This document shows positions 5,776 to 12,941 of a stretch of DNA of 17,893 bases, piece by piece. Location of the stretch: assembly GCA_903903205.1 (NCBI GenBank), contig CAIUXU010000528.1, positions 1 to 17,893 on the forward strand, given 5' to 3'. The notes beneath the pieces were generated by a model that did not search any database, was not told the origin of the DNA, and saw only the letters and a program-made list of their open reading frames with translations. Each line of letters begins with the position of its first letter. Positions within the stretch are counted from its first letter, which is position 1. The translations under genes and the position numbers were made by a program. Origin of the DNA: an uncultured Syntrophobacterales bacterium (GTDB lineage Bacteria; Desulfobacterota; Syntrophia; Syntrophales; UBA5619).

Positions 5776-7608
5776 ATGTTAGGCTACCACAAAAAGATTT
5801 TAAGGGTTGATTTGACAAGCCGTAAGATCGAAGTTCAGGATCTGGATGATTCACTTCTTGAAAAATATGTAGGCGGTGTCGGTTTGGGGGCAAGACTGCT
5901 CTACGACGAGACTACCCGCGATACCGATCCTCTTGGACCGGAGAATATCCTGGCGGCGATGACCGGCCCCTTTACGGACAGCCGGGTACCCTCCTCGAGC
6001 CGGCATCATGTGATGGGGCTTTCGCCGCTTACGGGTATCCTGGGCGAGTCGAACGTCGGCGGTTCCTGGGCAGTCCATTTCAAAAAAACGGGATACGACG
6101 GAATCGTCGTGACAGGGAAGGCCGAAACACCGGTTTATCTGTGGATTCATGACGGCGGTGTGGAGATCCGGGACGCGCGTCCTATCATGGGCAAGGATTC
6201 CATCGAGTCAGCCGACTGGCTTAAAGGGCAGACGACGGACAAGGCGAGCGCCGCGGTGATCGGTCCTGCCGGTGAGCGCATGGCCCGGATCGCCGGGATT
6301 CCCCACGTGGGAACGATCGTCCGGCAGGCGGCGCGGTGCGGGATGGGCGCGGTCATGGGTTCGAAGAACCTGAAGGCGATGGTAACTTTCGGAACCCGGA
6401 AAGTCATCCAAGCCGATGAGGAGGGCCTCAAAGAACAGATGAAGACCGCCCTGCCCCATATCCGGAAAGTAACCGAGACCTTTGGCAAATACGGGACTTC
6501 CGGCGGTGTGGAAAATTACGAGAAACTGGGGAATTTCCCGCTCCAGAACTGGCGGTCCAGCCGCTGGGCCGATGCAGTCAAGATTTCCGGGGTTACCATG
6601 CACGACACCATCCTGAAGGGAAGATACGCTTGCCTGCAATGTCCCATCGCCTGCGGCCGCCACATCCGGATCGAAGATGGGCCGTATGCGCCCATAGACG
6701 GTGAGGGACCCGAATATGAAACCATCGGCACCATGGGCGGCGAATGCCTGGTCTCGGATCTGGCCGCCATCTGCAAGGCCAACGATCTGTGCAACCGCTA
6801 CGGGCTCGATACCATGTCCACCGGGTCAGTAATCGCCTTTGCCATGGAGGCGTTCGAAAAAGGACTGATCACCACCGCAGACACGGATGGGATCGAGCTC
6901 CGCTGGGGCAGCGGCGAGGCTCTGGTAGAAATGACAAAAAAAATCGGTCTTCGCCAGGGGATCGGAGAGCTTATGGGAGAAGGGGTAATGCGCATGGCGG
7001 TCGCCCTGGGAAGAAACGCCGTGGAATTCGCTATACATGTCAAGGGACTCGAACCTTCGGCCCACGACCCGCGGCGCTTCTGGAGCCAGGCCCTCTCTTA
7101 CGGAACCGCAGCCCGCGGCGCCTGCCACAACGCCAGCTGGAGCCATCCCTACGAGCTGGCGCTGTCCATGTCCGAAATCGGCATCGACAAACCTCACCCT
7201 TCCTGTCAGGTGGAAGGCACGGCCGTGATGACCGCCAATCTGCAAACCTACCAGACCATGAACGATGCCCTGATTCTCTGCCGCTTTGCCCAGGTGGGGA
7301 AGGCTGTGACGGCTACCAATGTAGTGGATTGGTACAATATGATCACCGGCCGACAGGTGGATATCGGAGAACTGATGGCAGTAGGTGAGCGGATCTTCAA
7401 TCTCAAAAGGCTGTTCAACACCCGCCTGGGCGTCAGCCGCAAGGACGATTTCCTTCCTCCGCGCTTCCTGACACACAACCGCAAGGGCGAAGGGATTACC
7501 ACCCAGTTGCCGCCCATGGGACAGCTGCTTGCCGATTACTATGAGTATCGGGGTTGGAGCGAAGAGGGTTTGCCGACACCTGAAAAGCTCCGGCAACTGG
7601 GTCTTTAA
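5776..7608 (+). CDS. aldehyde:ferredoxin oxidoreductase (AOR) family, tungsten-pterin enzyme
   Basis: The 610-aa product matches the AOR family in length and layout: N-terminal domain LGYHKKILRVDLTSRKIEV and YVGGVGLGARLLYDE, then the pterin-binding GESNVGGSWAVHFKKTGYDG and ARCGMGAVMGSKNLKA, and C-terminal domains. Ligands for one [4Fe-4S] cluster are C286-x2-C289-x3-C293 with the fourth at C502 (LILCRF). The pterin contacts NRYGLDTMSTG and VKGLEPSAHDPRRF are present. Family members oxidise aldehydes to acids, or run in reverse, with ferredoxin, at a W- or Mo-bispterin in the cytoplasm; BamB benzoyl-CoA reductases are distant relatives. GAGGAAG precedes the ATG. The substrate cannot be read from sequence. 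Confidence 0.93.
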   Translation: MLGYHKKILRVDLTSRKIEVQDLDDSLLEKYVGGVGLGARLLYDETTRDTDPLGPENILAAMTGPFTDSRVPSSSRHHVMGLSPLTGILGESNVGGSWAVHFKKTGYDGIVVTGKAETPVYLWIHDGGVEIRDARPIMGKDSIESADWLKGQTTDKASAAVIGPAGERMARIAGIPHVGTIVRQAARCGMGAVMGSKNLKAMVTFGTRKVIQADEEGLKEQMKTALPHIRKVTETFGKYGTSGGVENYEKLGNFPLQNWRSSRWADAVKISGVTMHDTILKGRYACLQCPIACGRHIRIEDGPYAPIDGEGPEYETIGTMGGECLVSDLAAICKANDLCNRYGLDTMSTGSVIAFAMEAFEKGLITTADTDGIELRWGSGEALVEMTKKIGLRQGIGELMGEGVMRMAVALGRNAVEFAIHVKGLEPSAHDPRRFWSQALSYGTAARGACHNASWSHPYELALSMSEIGIDKPHPSCQVEGTAVMTANLQTYQTMNDALILCRFAQVGKAVTATNVVDWYNMITGRQVDIGELMAVGERIFNLKRLFNTRLGVSRKDDFLPPRFLTHNRKGEGITTQLPPMGQLLADYYEYRGWSEEGLPTPEKLRQLGL

Positions 7609-7644
7609 CGTTTTTATTCAGGAGGATTCAAAGGAGAGGGATGC

Positions 7645-8118
7645 GTGAAAAGCTGGATTGCCCGTAAAGGAACTGATTGTTGGACGGCCCTGGTTCTGAT
7701 GGTTTTTTCCGGGATGATCATCCGCGAGGCTCTGGATCTCGATGTCGGTACGCCAGCCAATCCCGGGTCCGGATTTATGATTTTCATCACCGCGGCGGTG
7801 CTCGGGCTGATGGCGTCTGCGCAGTTTATCAAATCTTTTTTTTCCAACGATCAAAATACGGGAAGGTCGCCGGAGAAAATCAAACTCTGGCGAATCGTCT
7901 CCGTCATCGCGGCCAATGCCATGTACATCGCTATCCTGGATCGGGCCGGGTATATCCTGAGCACATTCATTCTCCTCTGCTTCCTTGTGCAGGTCTATGA
8001 AAAAGGCAGGTGGATTTGGGTTGTGGCGGGTGCTTCCACAACCTCGGTTTTGACGTATCTGATCTTTGCGAAATTACTGCAACTAAATCTTCCCCAAGGG
8101 TTGATCACCTTTTTTTAG
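7645..8118 (+). CDS. TctB-family small membrane protein of tripartite tricarboxylate transporters
   Basis: The 157-aa protein fits TctB in length and pattern: an N-terminal helix (14-30), then the PANPGSGFMIF turn and a second helix (44-62), a polar loop, and hydrophobic stretches at about 83-98, 102-118 and 124-144. TctB is the small integral subunit of TTT importers, which also need the large TctA channel and a periplasmic TctC binding protein; neither is adjacent. AAGGAG lies 8 nt before GTG 7645, the start used here, and the gene follows AOR by 36 nt. It may partner with TctA/TctC proteins encoded elsewhere to import an organic acid that AOR metabolism produces or consumes; this is inference. 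Confidence 0.8.
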   Translation: MKSWIARKGTDCWTALVLMVFSGMIIREALDLDVGTPANPGSGFMIFITAAVLGLMASAQFIKSFFSNDQNTGRSPEKIKLWRIVSVIAANAMYIAILDRAGYILSTFILLCFLVQVYEKGRWIWVVAGASTTSVLTYLIFAKLLQLNLPQGLITFF

Positions 8119-8123
8119 GTGAT
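8104..8123 (+). terminator. hairpin across the TctB stop codon
   Basis: ATCACCT (8104-8110) and AGGTGAT (8117-8123) form a perfect 7-bp stem around six T residues, followed by TTTG. The TctB stop codon TAG lies at 8116-8118, within the structure. The stem is short and the T-tract weak, so it may be an intercistronic RNA-stability or partial-termination element rather than a full terminator. Confidence 0.3.
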
Positions 8124-8155
8124 TTTGAGAATTTGCAAGACAAGGAGAAAAAGCC

Positions 8156-8590
8156 ATGAAAACGTTGACATTATCAGTTGCGTGCTGCATCGCAGACAAA
8201 GCCCTGGAAAAGGGGAGAGAACTTAACTTGGCGCCACTGACCGTTGTTATCCTTGATGCCGGGGGATATCAAAAAGTTTTGAAGCGCGAAGACGGATCCA
8301 GCCTGCTTCGCCCGGAAATCGCCATGGGAAAAGCGTGGGGCACCCTGGGAATGGGGTTTGGCGGTCGTGATCTTGCTAGGCGGGCGGCAAAAGCGCCTGC
8401 TTTTTTTGGTTCTCTTTCCGATATGTCCGGTGGCCGGATGGTCCCTGTGCCAGGCGGTGTACTCATCAAATCGGAATCAGGTGACATTCTCGGGTCCGTA
8501 GGCATCACGGGGGATACGTCGGAAAACGATGAGACCTGTGCCGTTTATGGCATCCGCTCCGCAGATCTGACACCGGATACGGGTGATTGA
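8156..8590 (+). CDS. GlcG/HbpS-family (DUF336) protein
   Basis: The 144-aa product carries the GlcG/HbpS fold pattern along its whole length: TLSVACCIADKALEKG, LTVVILDAGGYQKVLKREDG, RPEIAMGKAWGTLGMG, FFGSLSDMSGGRMVPVPGGV and the terminal GSVGITGDTSENDETCA. Members include GlcG of glycolate operons and the haem-binding HbpS; many are encoded next to oxidoreductases of small organic acids, but their biochemical role is poorly defined. AAGGAG lies 8 nt upstream of ATG 8156. The TGA stop overlaps the ATG of the following hydrolase (TGATG), indicating translational coupling. Its position after AOR and TctB supports a function in the same pathway. Confidence 0.85.
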   Translation: MKTLTLSVACCIADKALEKGRELNLAPLTVVILDAGGYQKVLKREDGSSLLRPEIAMGKAWGTLGMGFGGRDLARRAAKAPAFFGSLSDMSGGRMVPVPGGVLIKSESGDILGSVGITGDTSENDETCAVYGIRSADLTPDTGD

Positions 8591-9072
8591 TGAACAAGAT
8601 TACACGCGTATTTATCCACGGTCTAGACAGCAGCAGCCGGGGAACAAAGGGAAGTTACTTCCGAGCGAGATATCCGGGGATGTTGCTGTTGGACTACTCC
8701 GGCTCTCTCGAGGAGCGGATGGCGCAGCTTGAGAAGGGTCTCTCCGGAACGGAAAATCTGATCCTCGTCGGGTCGAGCTACGGGGGTCTCATGGCGGCTC
8801 TCTTTGCTTGCGGAAACGAAGCCCGCGTCCGGCAGCTTATTCTCCTCGCCCCGGCCCTCGGGCACGCCGATTTTACCGCCTGTTTCCGACAGCCGCTGCA
8901 GATCCCAGTCACCCTATACCATGGACGGTTCGACGTCGTCGTGCCGCCCGAGCCGACCCGCCGGATCGCCGAGCAGCTCTTCGGAAACCTGGATTATCAC
9001 CTTGTGGAAGACGATCACAATCTCCACCAGATCTTCCCGACACTGGACTGGGATGCTCTGCTGGTTTTGTAG
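8590..9072 (+). CDS. small alpha/beta hydrolase, YqiA-like
   Basis: The 160-aa protein is a minimal alpha/beta hydrolase. It opens with a beta strand and the oxyanion loop VFIHGLDSSSRGTKG (about 7-21), has the nucleophile elbow G61-S-S63-Y-G65, an acid residue D115 in YHGRFDVVVPP, and a late His143 in EDDHNLH, giving a plausible Ser-Asp-His triad. The short length and SSRGTK loop resemble the YqiA/UPF0227 esterase group. ATG 8590 overlaps the GlcG stop codon by one base; a TTG just upstream is less likely. It ends the five-gene unit, 18 nt before the convergent membrane-protein gene. Possible roles are thioester or ester cleavage in the AOR pathway, unproven. Confidence 0.8.
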   Translation: MNKITRVFIHGLDSSSRGTKGSYFRARYPGMLLLDYSGSLEERMAQLEKGLSGTENLILVGSSYGGLMAALFACGNEARVRQLILLAPALGHADFTACFRQPLQIPVTLYHGRFDVVVPPEPTRRIAEQLFGNLDYHLVEDDHNLHQIFPTLDWDALLVL

Positions 9073-9089
9073 CAGTTATTTTTTCAGGC

Positions 9090-9542
9090 CTAAGGCTTCT
9101 GGCGATTACCGGTGTCCTTCTCCCCACCCAAGAGTTTTTCGAGATCGCCGGCAGTCCCTTTTCCCTTATCTATCGCATCTTTCCCCTTCTCTATCCCCTT
9201 GTCCAGCGCGGTTTTCCCTTTTTCAACCCATCCTTTGCCCTGCTCCAGGGCGTCCTGCCCTTTTTCAACCAGCTCCTTCCCTTTCTCGTAAGCACCCTTC
9301 CCCTGATCGACGGCCTTACCCGCCCCAACCCGGACCTTCTCGACGGCATCTTTAAAGTTGGCGGGTCTCAACTCAGGATGCTGGAAGTAGAAATAGCCGC
9401 CTATCACAATCGCGATAAGAATTAGAATCAGCGCCAATTTGATCATGCTCTTGAACAGGAAATAGACGAGCAGCAGGGCGGCAAAGCAGACCACCATCGC
9501 AACCAGCGGATGTTCGGCCACGGAACGAACGATTCCTTCCAT
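9090..9542 (-). CDS. two-helix membrane protein with seven-residue repeat tail
   Basis: The 150-aa product has two hydrophobic helices (about 12-30 and 34-52) with a short KSMIK turn, then a hydrophilic tail. From residue 79 to about 128 the tail runs as near-perfect seven-residue units of the form (D/E)(K/Q)GKxx(A/L/V), for example EKGKELV, EKGQDAL, EQGKGWV and EKGKTAL, so a long amphipathic or coiled-coil helix is likely. Such tails recall YtxH- or LEA-like proteins but I do not recognise a family. ATG 9542 is preceded by GGAGG at 7 nt spacing, which excludes an upstream in-frame ATG at 9572. The gene is monocistronic and convergent with the hydrolase gene. Confidence 0.75.
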   Translation of the reverse strand: MEGIVRSVAEHPLVAMVVCFAALLLVYFLFKSMIKLALILILIAIVIGGYFYFQHPELRPANFKDAVEKVRVGAGKAVDQGKGAYEKGKELVEKGQDALEQGKGWVEKGKTALDKGIEKGKDAIDKGKGTAGDLEKLLGGEKDTGNRQKP

Positions 9543-9613
9543 TAGGTCACCTCCTCCAGAAAAGTGGCTCATTCTACCGGAACCAGGCGCGAAAGGCCAG
9601 AAATCGTTTCACC

Positions 9614-9642
9614 TTGACAAACGAAGCGCCGGCGATTAGATA
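9614..9642 (+). promoter_or_regulatory. candidate promoter of the mtaB-rnc-era cluster
   Basis: A perfect TTGACA (9614-9619) is followed after 17 nt by TAGATA (9637-9642), which matches the -10 consensus only partly. It lies about 70 nt before the preferred mtaB start, in the gap between the divergent membrane-protein gene and mtaB, with no other gene in between. Confidence 0.4.
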
Positions 9643-9709
9643 CCTCAACTGAAAATGGAGCTGAAAAGGCGCATTGGCGGTGGAAATGGATCGGATAGGG
9701 AAAGCGGAA

Positions 9710-11017
9710 ATGGTCAGGGTCGCCGTGGCAACGCTCGGCTGCAAGGTCAACCAGTGCGAATCGGCGGGAATCGCGGAGGCGCTTGTTGCCCGCGGGCTCA
9801 CTCTCGTCTCGTGCGACGAGATAGCTGATGCCTATATCATCAACACCTGCACGGTCACCGGCCGTACGGACTACCAGTCCCGCCAGCTCATCCGCCGAGC
9901 AATCCGGAAAAATCCGGCGGCCGCCGTCCTGGTCACCGGTTGCTACGCCCAGAGAGCCCCGGAGGAGATCGCAAAAATCCCCGGTGTCCGATTTATCACC
10001 GGCAACACCGAAAAGGAAAATATTCCTGATATCATTTGTGAAATGATGGTCGGCGCCCCGCGGATCCTGGTTGGCAACATTCGGGATCAAAAAAAGATCT
10101 CCCGCCTCGGGGCCACCGTCTTTCCGGAGCACACCCGCGCCTTCCTGAAAATTCAGGACGGTTGCGATGCCTTTTGCAGCTACTGCATCGTCCCCCATGC
10201 GCGGGGCGCGAGCCGAAGCCTCCCCCTGGAGGAGGTTCTGGAACGGATCACTTCGATCACCCGGGCAGGTTACCGCGAAGTCGTCCTCACGGGGATCCAC
10301 CTCGGCGCCTGGGGCCGTGATCTCCAACCAAGGGCGGATCTCGTAGCCCTCATCCGGCAGATCGCGGACAGGCACACCGCGGAGCGTATCCGGCTGAGCT
10401 CGATAGAACCGCGCGAACTGAACACGGAGCTGATCGCGCTTATAGGTGCGTCCAAAACCGTCTGCCGCCACCTTCACATCCCCCTTCAGAGCGGCGACGA
10501 TGGGATTCTTTCTGCTATGCACCGGGATTACAATGCGGCCTTCTTCCGCAACCTTGTCTGGAATCTCACCTCGGCGGTACCTCGTATCGCAGTCGGAATC
10601 GATCTGATGGCCGGTTTCCCAGGCGAGACGGAGGAGGCCTTTGCAAACACACTGCGCCTGGTGGAAGAGATTCCCGTCGCCTACCTTCAAGTCTTCCCCT
10701 ACTCCCGGCGGCCGGGCACGCCAGCCGCAACGATGGCCGGGCAGATCCCCGAGCCGGAGAAAAAACGACGGGCGGAGCAACTGAGGGCTGTCGGGGCGAT
10801 GAAGCGGCAGAAGTTCGCCGAGAAGTTCATCGGCACGCCGCTTTCGGTTCTCATCGAGGGAAGAACCGATAAAAAAACCGGATTCCCCGTCGGATTTTCC
10901 GACAACTACATCCCCGTTGCCGTTCGCGGAGACGGGGCAACCGCCAACCAGATCGTCCGAGTCATGCCCGAAGCCTTCCGGGAAGGTCGTCTGCTGGCAG
11001 AGGTCATCCATGAATAG
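9710..11017 (+). CDS. mtaB: tRNA t6A37 C2-methylthiotransferase MtaB
   Basis: The 435-aa product converts N6-threonylcarbamoyladenosine at position 37 of ANN-decoding tRNAs to its 2-methylthio derivative. The N-terminal UPF0004 domain holds three cluster cysteines, C11 (LGCKVNQ), C47 (NTCTVT) and C78 (TGCYAQ). The radical SAM domain has C152-x3-C156-x2-C159 (GCDAFCSYC), and a C-terminal TRAM-like region ends the protein (about 370-435). LGCKVNQ and the VPHARG stretch separate MtaB from MiaB and RimO. The start is set at ATG 9710 because family members begin a few residues before TLGCKVN; in-frame TTG 9674, GTG 9680 and ATG 9686 would add short tails. rnc follows after a 35-nt gap. Confidence 0.92.
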   Translation: MVRVAVATLGCKVNQCESAGIAEALVARGLTLVSCDEIADAYIINTCTVTGRTDYQSRQLIRRAIRKNPAAAVLVTGCYAQRAPEEIAKIPGVRFITGNTEKENIPDIICEMMVGAPRILVGNIRDQKKISRLGATVFPEHTRAFLKIQDGCDAFCSYCIVPHARGASRSLPLEEVLERITSITRAGYREVVLTGIHLGAWGRDLQPRADLVALIRQIADRHTAERIRLSSIEPRELNTELIALIGASKTVCRHLHIPLQSGDDGILSAMHRDYNAAFFRNLVWNLTSAVPRIAVGIDLMAGFPGETEEAFANTLRLVEEIPVAYLQVFPYSRRPGTPAATMAGQIPEPEKKRRAEQLRAVGAMKRQKFAEKFIGTPLSVLIEGRTDKKTGFPVGFSDNYIPVAVRGDGATANQIVRVMPEAFREGRLLAEVIHE

Positions 11018-11052
11018 TGAAACAACCACTTTTGAACTTGAGAGAGAAAATC

Positions 11053-11754
11053 ATGAATGAAGAACGGGTTCAGGCCCTGACAGCTTTGGAGGACCGGCTC
11101 GGCTGGTATTTCGCGGACATCGCCCTTCTGGACAATGCGCTGACGCACCGGTCGTTCGTCAACGAAAATGCGGCCCTCGCCTGCCAGGACAACGAACGGC
11201 TGGAGTTTCTAGGCGACGCTGTCCTGGAACTGACCGTCAGCGACATGCTGATGAGAAAATTCCCTGACCATTCCGAAGGGCAGCTCTCAAAACTGCGGGC
11301 CTCCGTAGTCAACGAACAGCCGCTCGCTGAACTTTCCCGCAGGTTCGGAATCGGTGAACGCCTTCTGCTTGGCAAAGGGGAAGAGTGTTCCGGCGGCCGG
11401 ATGAAATCCTCGCTTCTGGCAAACGCCTTCGAATCGGTCATTGCTGCGATGTACCAGGATGGCGGTTTCGACCGGACCGCCGCCTTTATCGCCAGGCTCT
11501 TTGAACCGCTGATCGAGAAAGGGGATCTCTCGACAATCTACAAGGACTACAAGACCGCCGCCCAGGAGATGTGCCAGATTCTGTTCCGGGAAGTGCCGCG
11601 CTACACGGTGATCTCCGAAACCGGCCCGGACCACGACAAACGCTTCGAGACCAACCTAATGATCGGTGAGCGGGTTATTTCGACTGGCGCAGGCCGGAGC
11701 AAGAAAGAGGCGGAGCAGCAGGCGGCCCGAATCGCCATGGAAAAGCTCGGATGA
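11053..11754 (+). CDS. rnc: ribonuclease III
   Basis: The 233-aa enzyme cleaves double-stranded RNA, including rRNA precursors. The catalytic domain carries the family signature NERLEFLGDAVLEL, with E48, E51 and D55 as metal-binding residues, and a second acidic motif ANAFESVIAAMY. A C-terminal double-stranded-RNA-binding domain runs from about 160 (YKTAAQEMCQ) to the end (KKEAEQQAARIAMEKLG). Full length matches the family. ATG 11053 is preceded by GAGAGAAA and gives the usual N-terminus; an in-frame GTG 11017 overlapping the mtaB stop is less likely. The stop overlaps the ATG of the next gene (ATGA), so the two are coupled. Confidence 0.95.
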   Translation: MNEERVQALTALEDRLGWYFADIALLDNALTHRSFVNENAALACQDNERLEFLGDAVLELTVSDMLMRKFPDHSEGQLSKLRASVVNEQPLAELSRRFGIGERLLLGKGEECSGGRMKSSLLANAFESVIAAMYQDGGFDRTAAFIARLFEPLIEKGDLSTIYKDYKTAAQEMCQILFREVPRYTVISETGPDHDKRFETNLMIGERVISTGAGRSKKEAEQQAARIAMEKLG

Positions 11755-12848
11755 TCATCCCCCTCTTTCTGATGAACCGGGGTTGTCCCCACCGCTGTAT
11801 GTACTGCAATGAGCGACTGACCGCGGGAAATCACCCGGCGAGAGTCACGGAAGCGGCGTTCGCCGAAACCGTTCGCACCCATTTGCGAAGCGCGCCGCGG
11901 AAGCCGGGGCCAGTGCAGATCGCGTTTTACGGCGGGACTTTCACCGGAATGGAACGGGAGGAGCAGCGCCGCCTGCTCAGCATGGCTGAGCCCTTTCTCC
12001 GGGAGGGGGCGGTGGACGGAATCCGGATCTCGACGCGTCCCGACGGGATCGACAAGGAAGCGCTTGATCTTTTCCGGACCACCGGCGTCAAAACCGTAGA
12101 GATCGGGGCGCAGTCGCTGCATGAAGGCGTGTTGATTGAATCCCATCGAGGTCACACCGAAACCGATACAGTCCGGGCGCTCACCCTGCTTAAAGAAAAC
12201 GGTTTCAAAACAGGAATTCATCTGATGGCCGGTTTGCCCGGGGACAACCCCGACCGTTTCGCCGAAACCATCAGGAAGACCATTGCACTCCGTCCGGATA
12301 TGGTTCGAATCCACCCCACGCTCGTCCTCCGGGACACCCCCCTTGCCCAGGCCTTTTATCAAGGGATGTACAAACCCCTGACCCTCCCGGAGGCGACGGA
12401 TCTCTGTAAAAATGCCCTCAAGGCGCTGACCTCGGCGGGGATTCCTGTGATCCGTCTCGGCCTCCAGACCACACGGGAGCTGGAAGAACCGGGAGCCGTC
12501 GTCGCTGGGCCTTTCCACCAGGCCTTCCGATCTATCGTTGAAGCCGCCCTTTTCCTGGAGTTGGCCACCTCCCTGCTCTTGTCCGCCGAACAGGGGAATG
12601 GCGTCACCTCTTCCGGATCAGCCAAAACCGACCGGTTGACAGCCCGCTTCACCGTCTCTCCATCCGATCTTTCCAGCTTCTGCGGCGCCGGACGGGGAAA
12701 CATCGCTTTCCTTCAGGAACGATTTTCCAGTGAGGAAATCCGGATCACCTCCCATCCCACCGTTTCCCGGGGAACCGTAATCTTGACGCACGGAAACCAG
12801 CAACTGCAAGCGGACGGCGCCGGTCGCATCACGAGGCTTCAAGGGTAG
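11751..12848 (+). CDS. Elp3-like radical SAM protein
   Basis: The 365-aa protein starts almost directly with the radical SAM cluster motif C12-x3-C16-x2-C19 (RGCPHRCMYC), followed by IAFYGGTFTGM, IRISTRPDGI, VEIGAQSL and THLMAGLPG-like HLMAGLPGDN, which are characteristic of Elp3/HemN-type radical SAM domains. There is no acetyltransferase domain as in full Elp3; the C-terminal 140 residues are variable and hold a short NIAFLQE-type motif. This type is often found in Desulfobacterota and Firmicutes next to rnc or smc, but its reaction is not established. It overlaps rnc by 4 nt. An inverted repeat lies between it and era. Confidence 0.85.
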   Translation: MIIPLFLMNRGCPHRCMYCNERLTAGNHPARVTEAAFAETVRTHLRSAPRKPGPVQIAFYGGTFTGMEREEQRRLLSMAEPFLREGAVDGIRISTRPDGIDKEALDLFRTTGVKTVEIGAQSLHEGVLIESHRGHTETDTVRALTLLKENGFKTGIHLMAGLPGDNPDRFAETIRKTIALRPDMVRIHPTLVLRDTPLAQAFYQGMYKPLTLPEATDLCKNALKALTSAGIPVIRLGLQTTRELEEPGAVVAGPFHQAFRSIVEAALFLELATSLLLSAEQGNGVTSSGSAKTDRLTARFTVSPSDLSSFCGAGRGNIAFLQERFSSEEIRITSHPTVSRGTVILTHGNQQLQADGAGRITRLQG

Positions 12849-12876
12849 AATTTGCATACGGAGTGCCAACGTGGTA

Positions 12877-12923
12877 TGGGAATTATGGGGACACCTTGCG
12901 GAAAAGTGTCCCCATAATTCCCA
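12877..12923. repeat. perfect 18-bp inverted repeat, REP/REPIN-like
   Basis: TGGGAATTATGGGGACAC (12877-12894) and its exact reverse complement (12906-12923) flank an 11-nt loop. The GGGGACAC core with an adjacent AATTA stretch looks like the REP sequences linked to REP-associated tyrosine (Y1) transposases in some Desulfobacterota; this resemblance is from memory. It occupies the gap between the radical SAM gene and era, ending 18 nt before the era start codon, so in RNA it would form a very stable hairpin just upstream of the era ribosome site. No T-tract follows, so it is not a classic terminator. Confidence 0.75.
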
Positions 12924-12941
12924 ACGGCAACGGAGGCAAAC

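Noticed and set aside
9060..9110. Possible bidirectional terminator between the convergent hydrolase and membrane-protein genes
   Set aside because: A partial AGGCCTAAGGCTT dyad next to a T-run is present, but the stem is imperfect and overlaps the stop codon; too weak to call.
8808..9425. 205-codon plus-strand frame across the hydrolase and the repeat-tail gene
   Set aside because: It runs across two genes on different strands and is antisense to the repeat-rich tail, whose regularity produces a long open frame by itself.
9569..11029. 486-codon minus-strand open frame antisense to mtaB
   Set aside because: It has no recognisable domain, while the opposite strand encodes a complete MtaB with all cluster cysteines.
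11601..12518. 305-codon minus-strand open frame antisense to rnc and the radical SAM gene
   Set aside because: It is a shadow of two well-defined coupled genes and shows no motif of its own.
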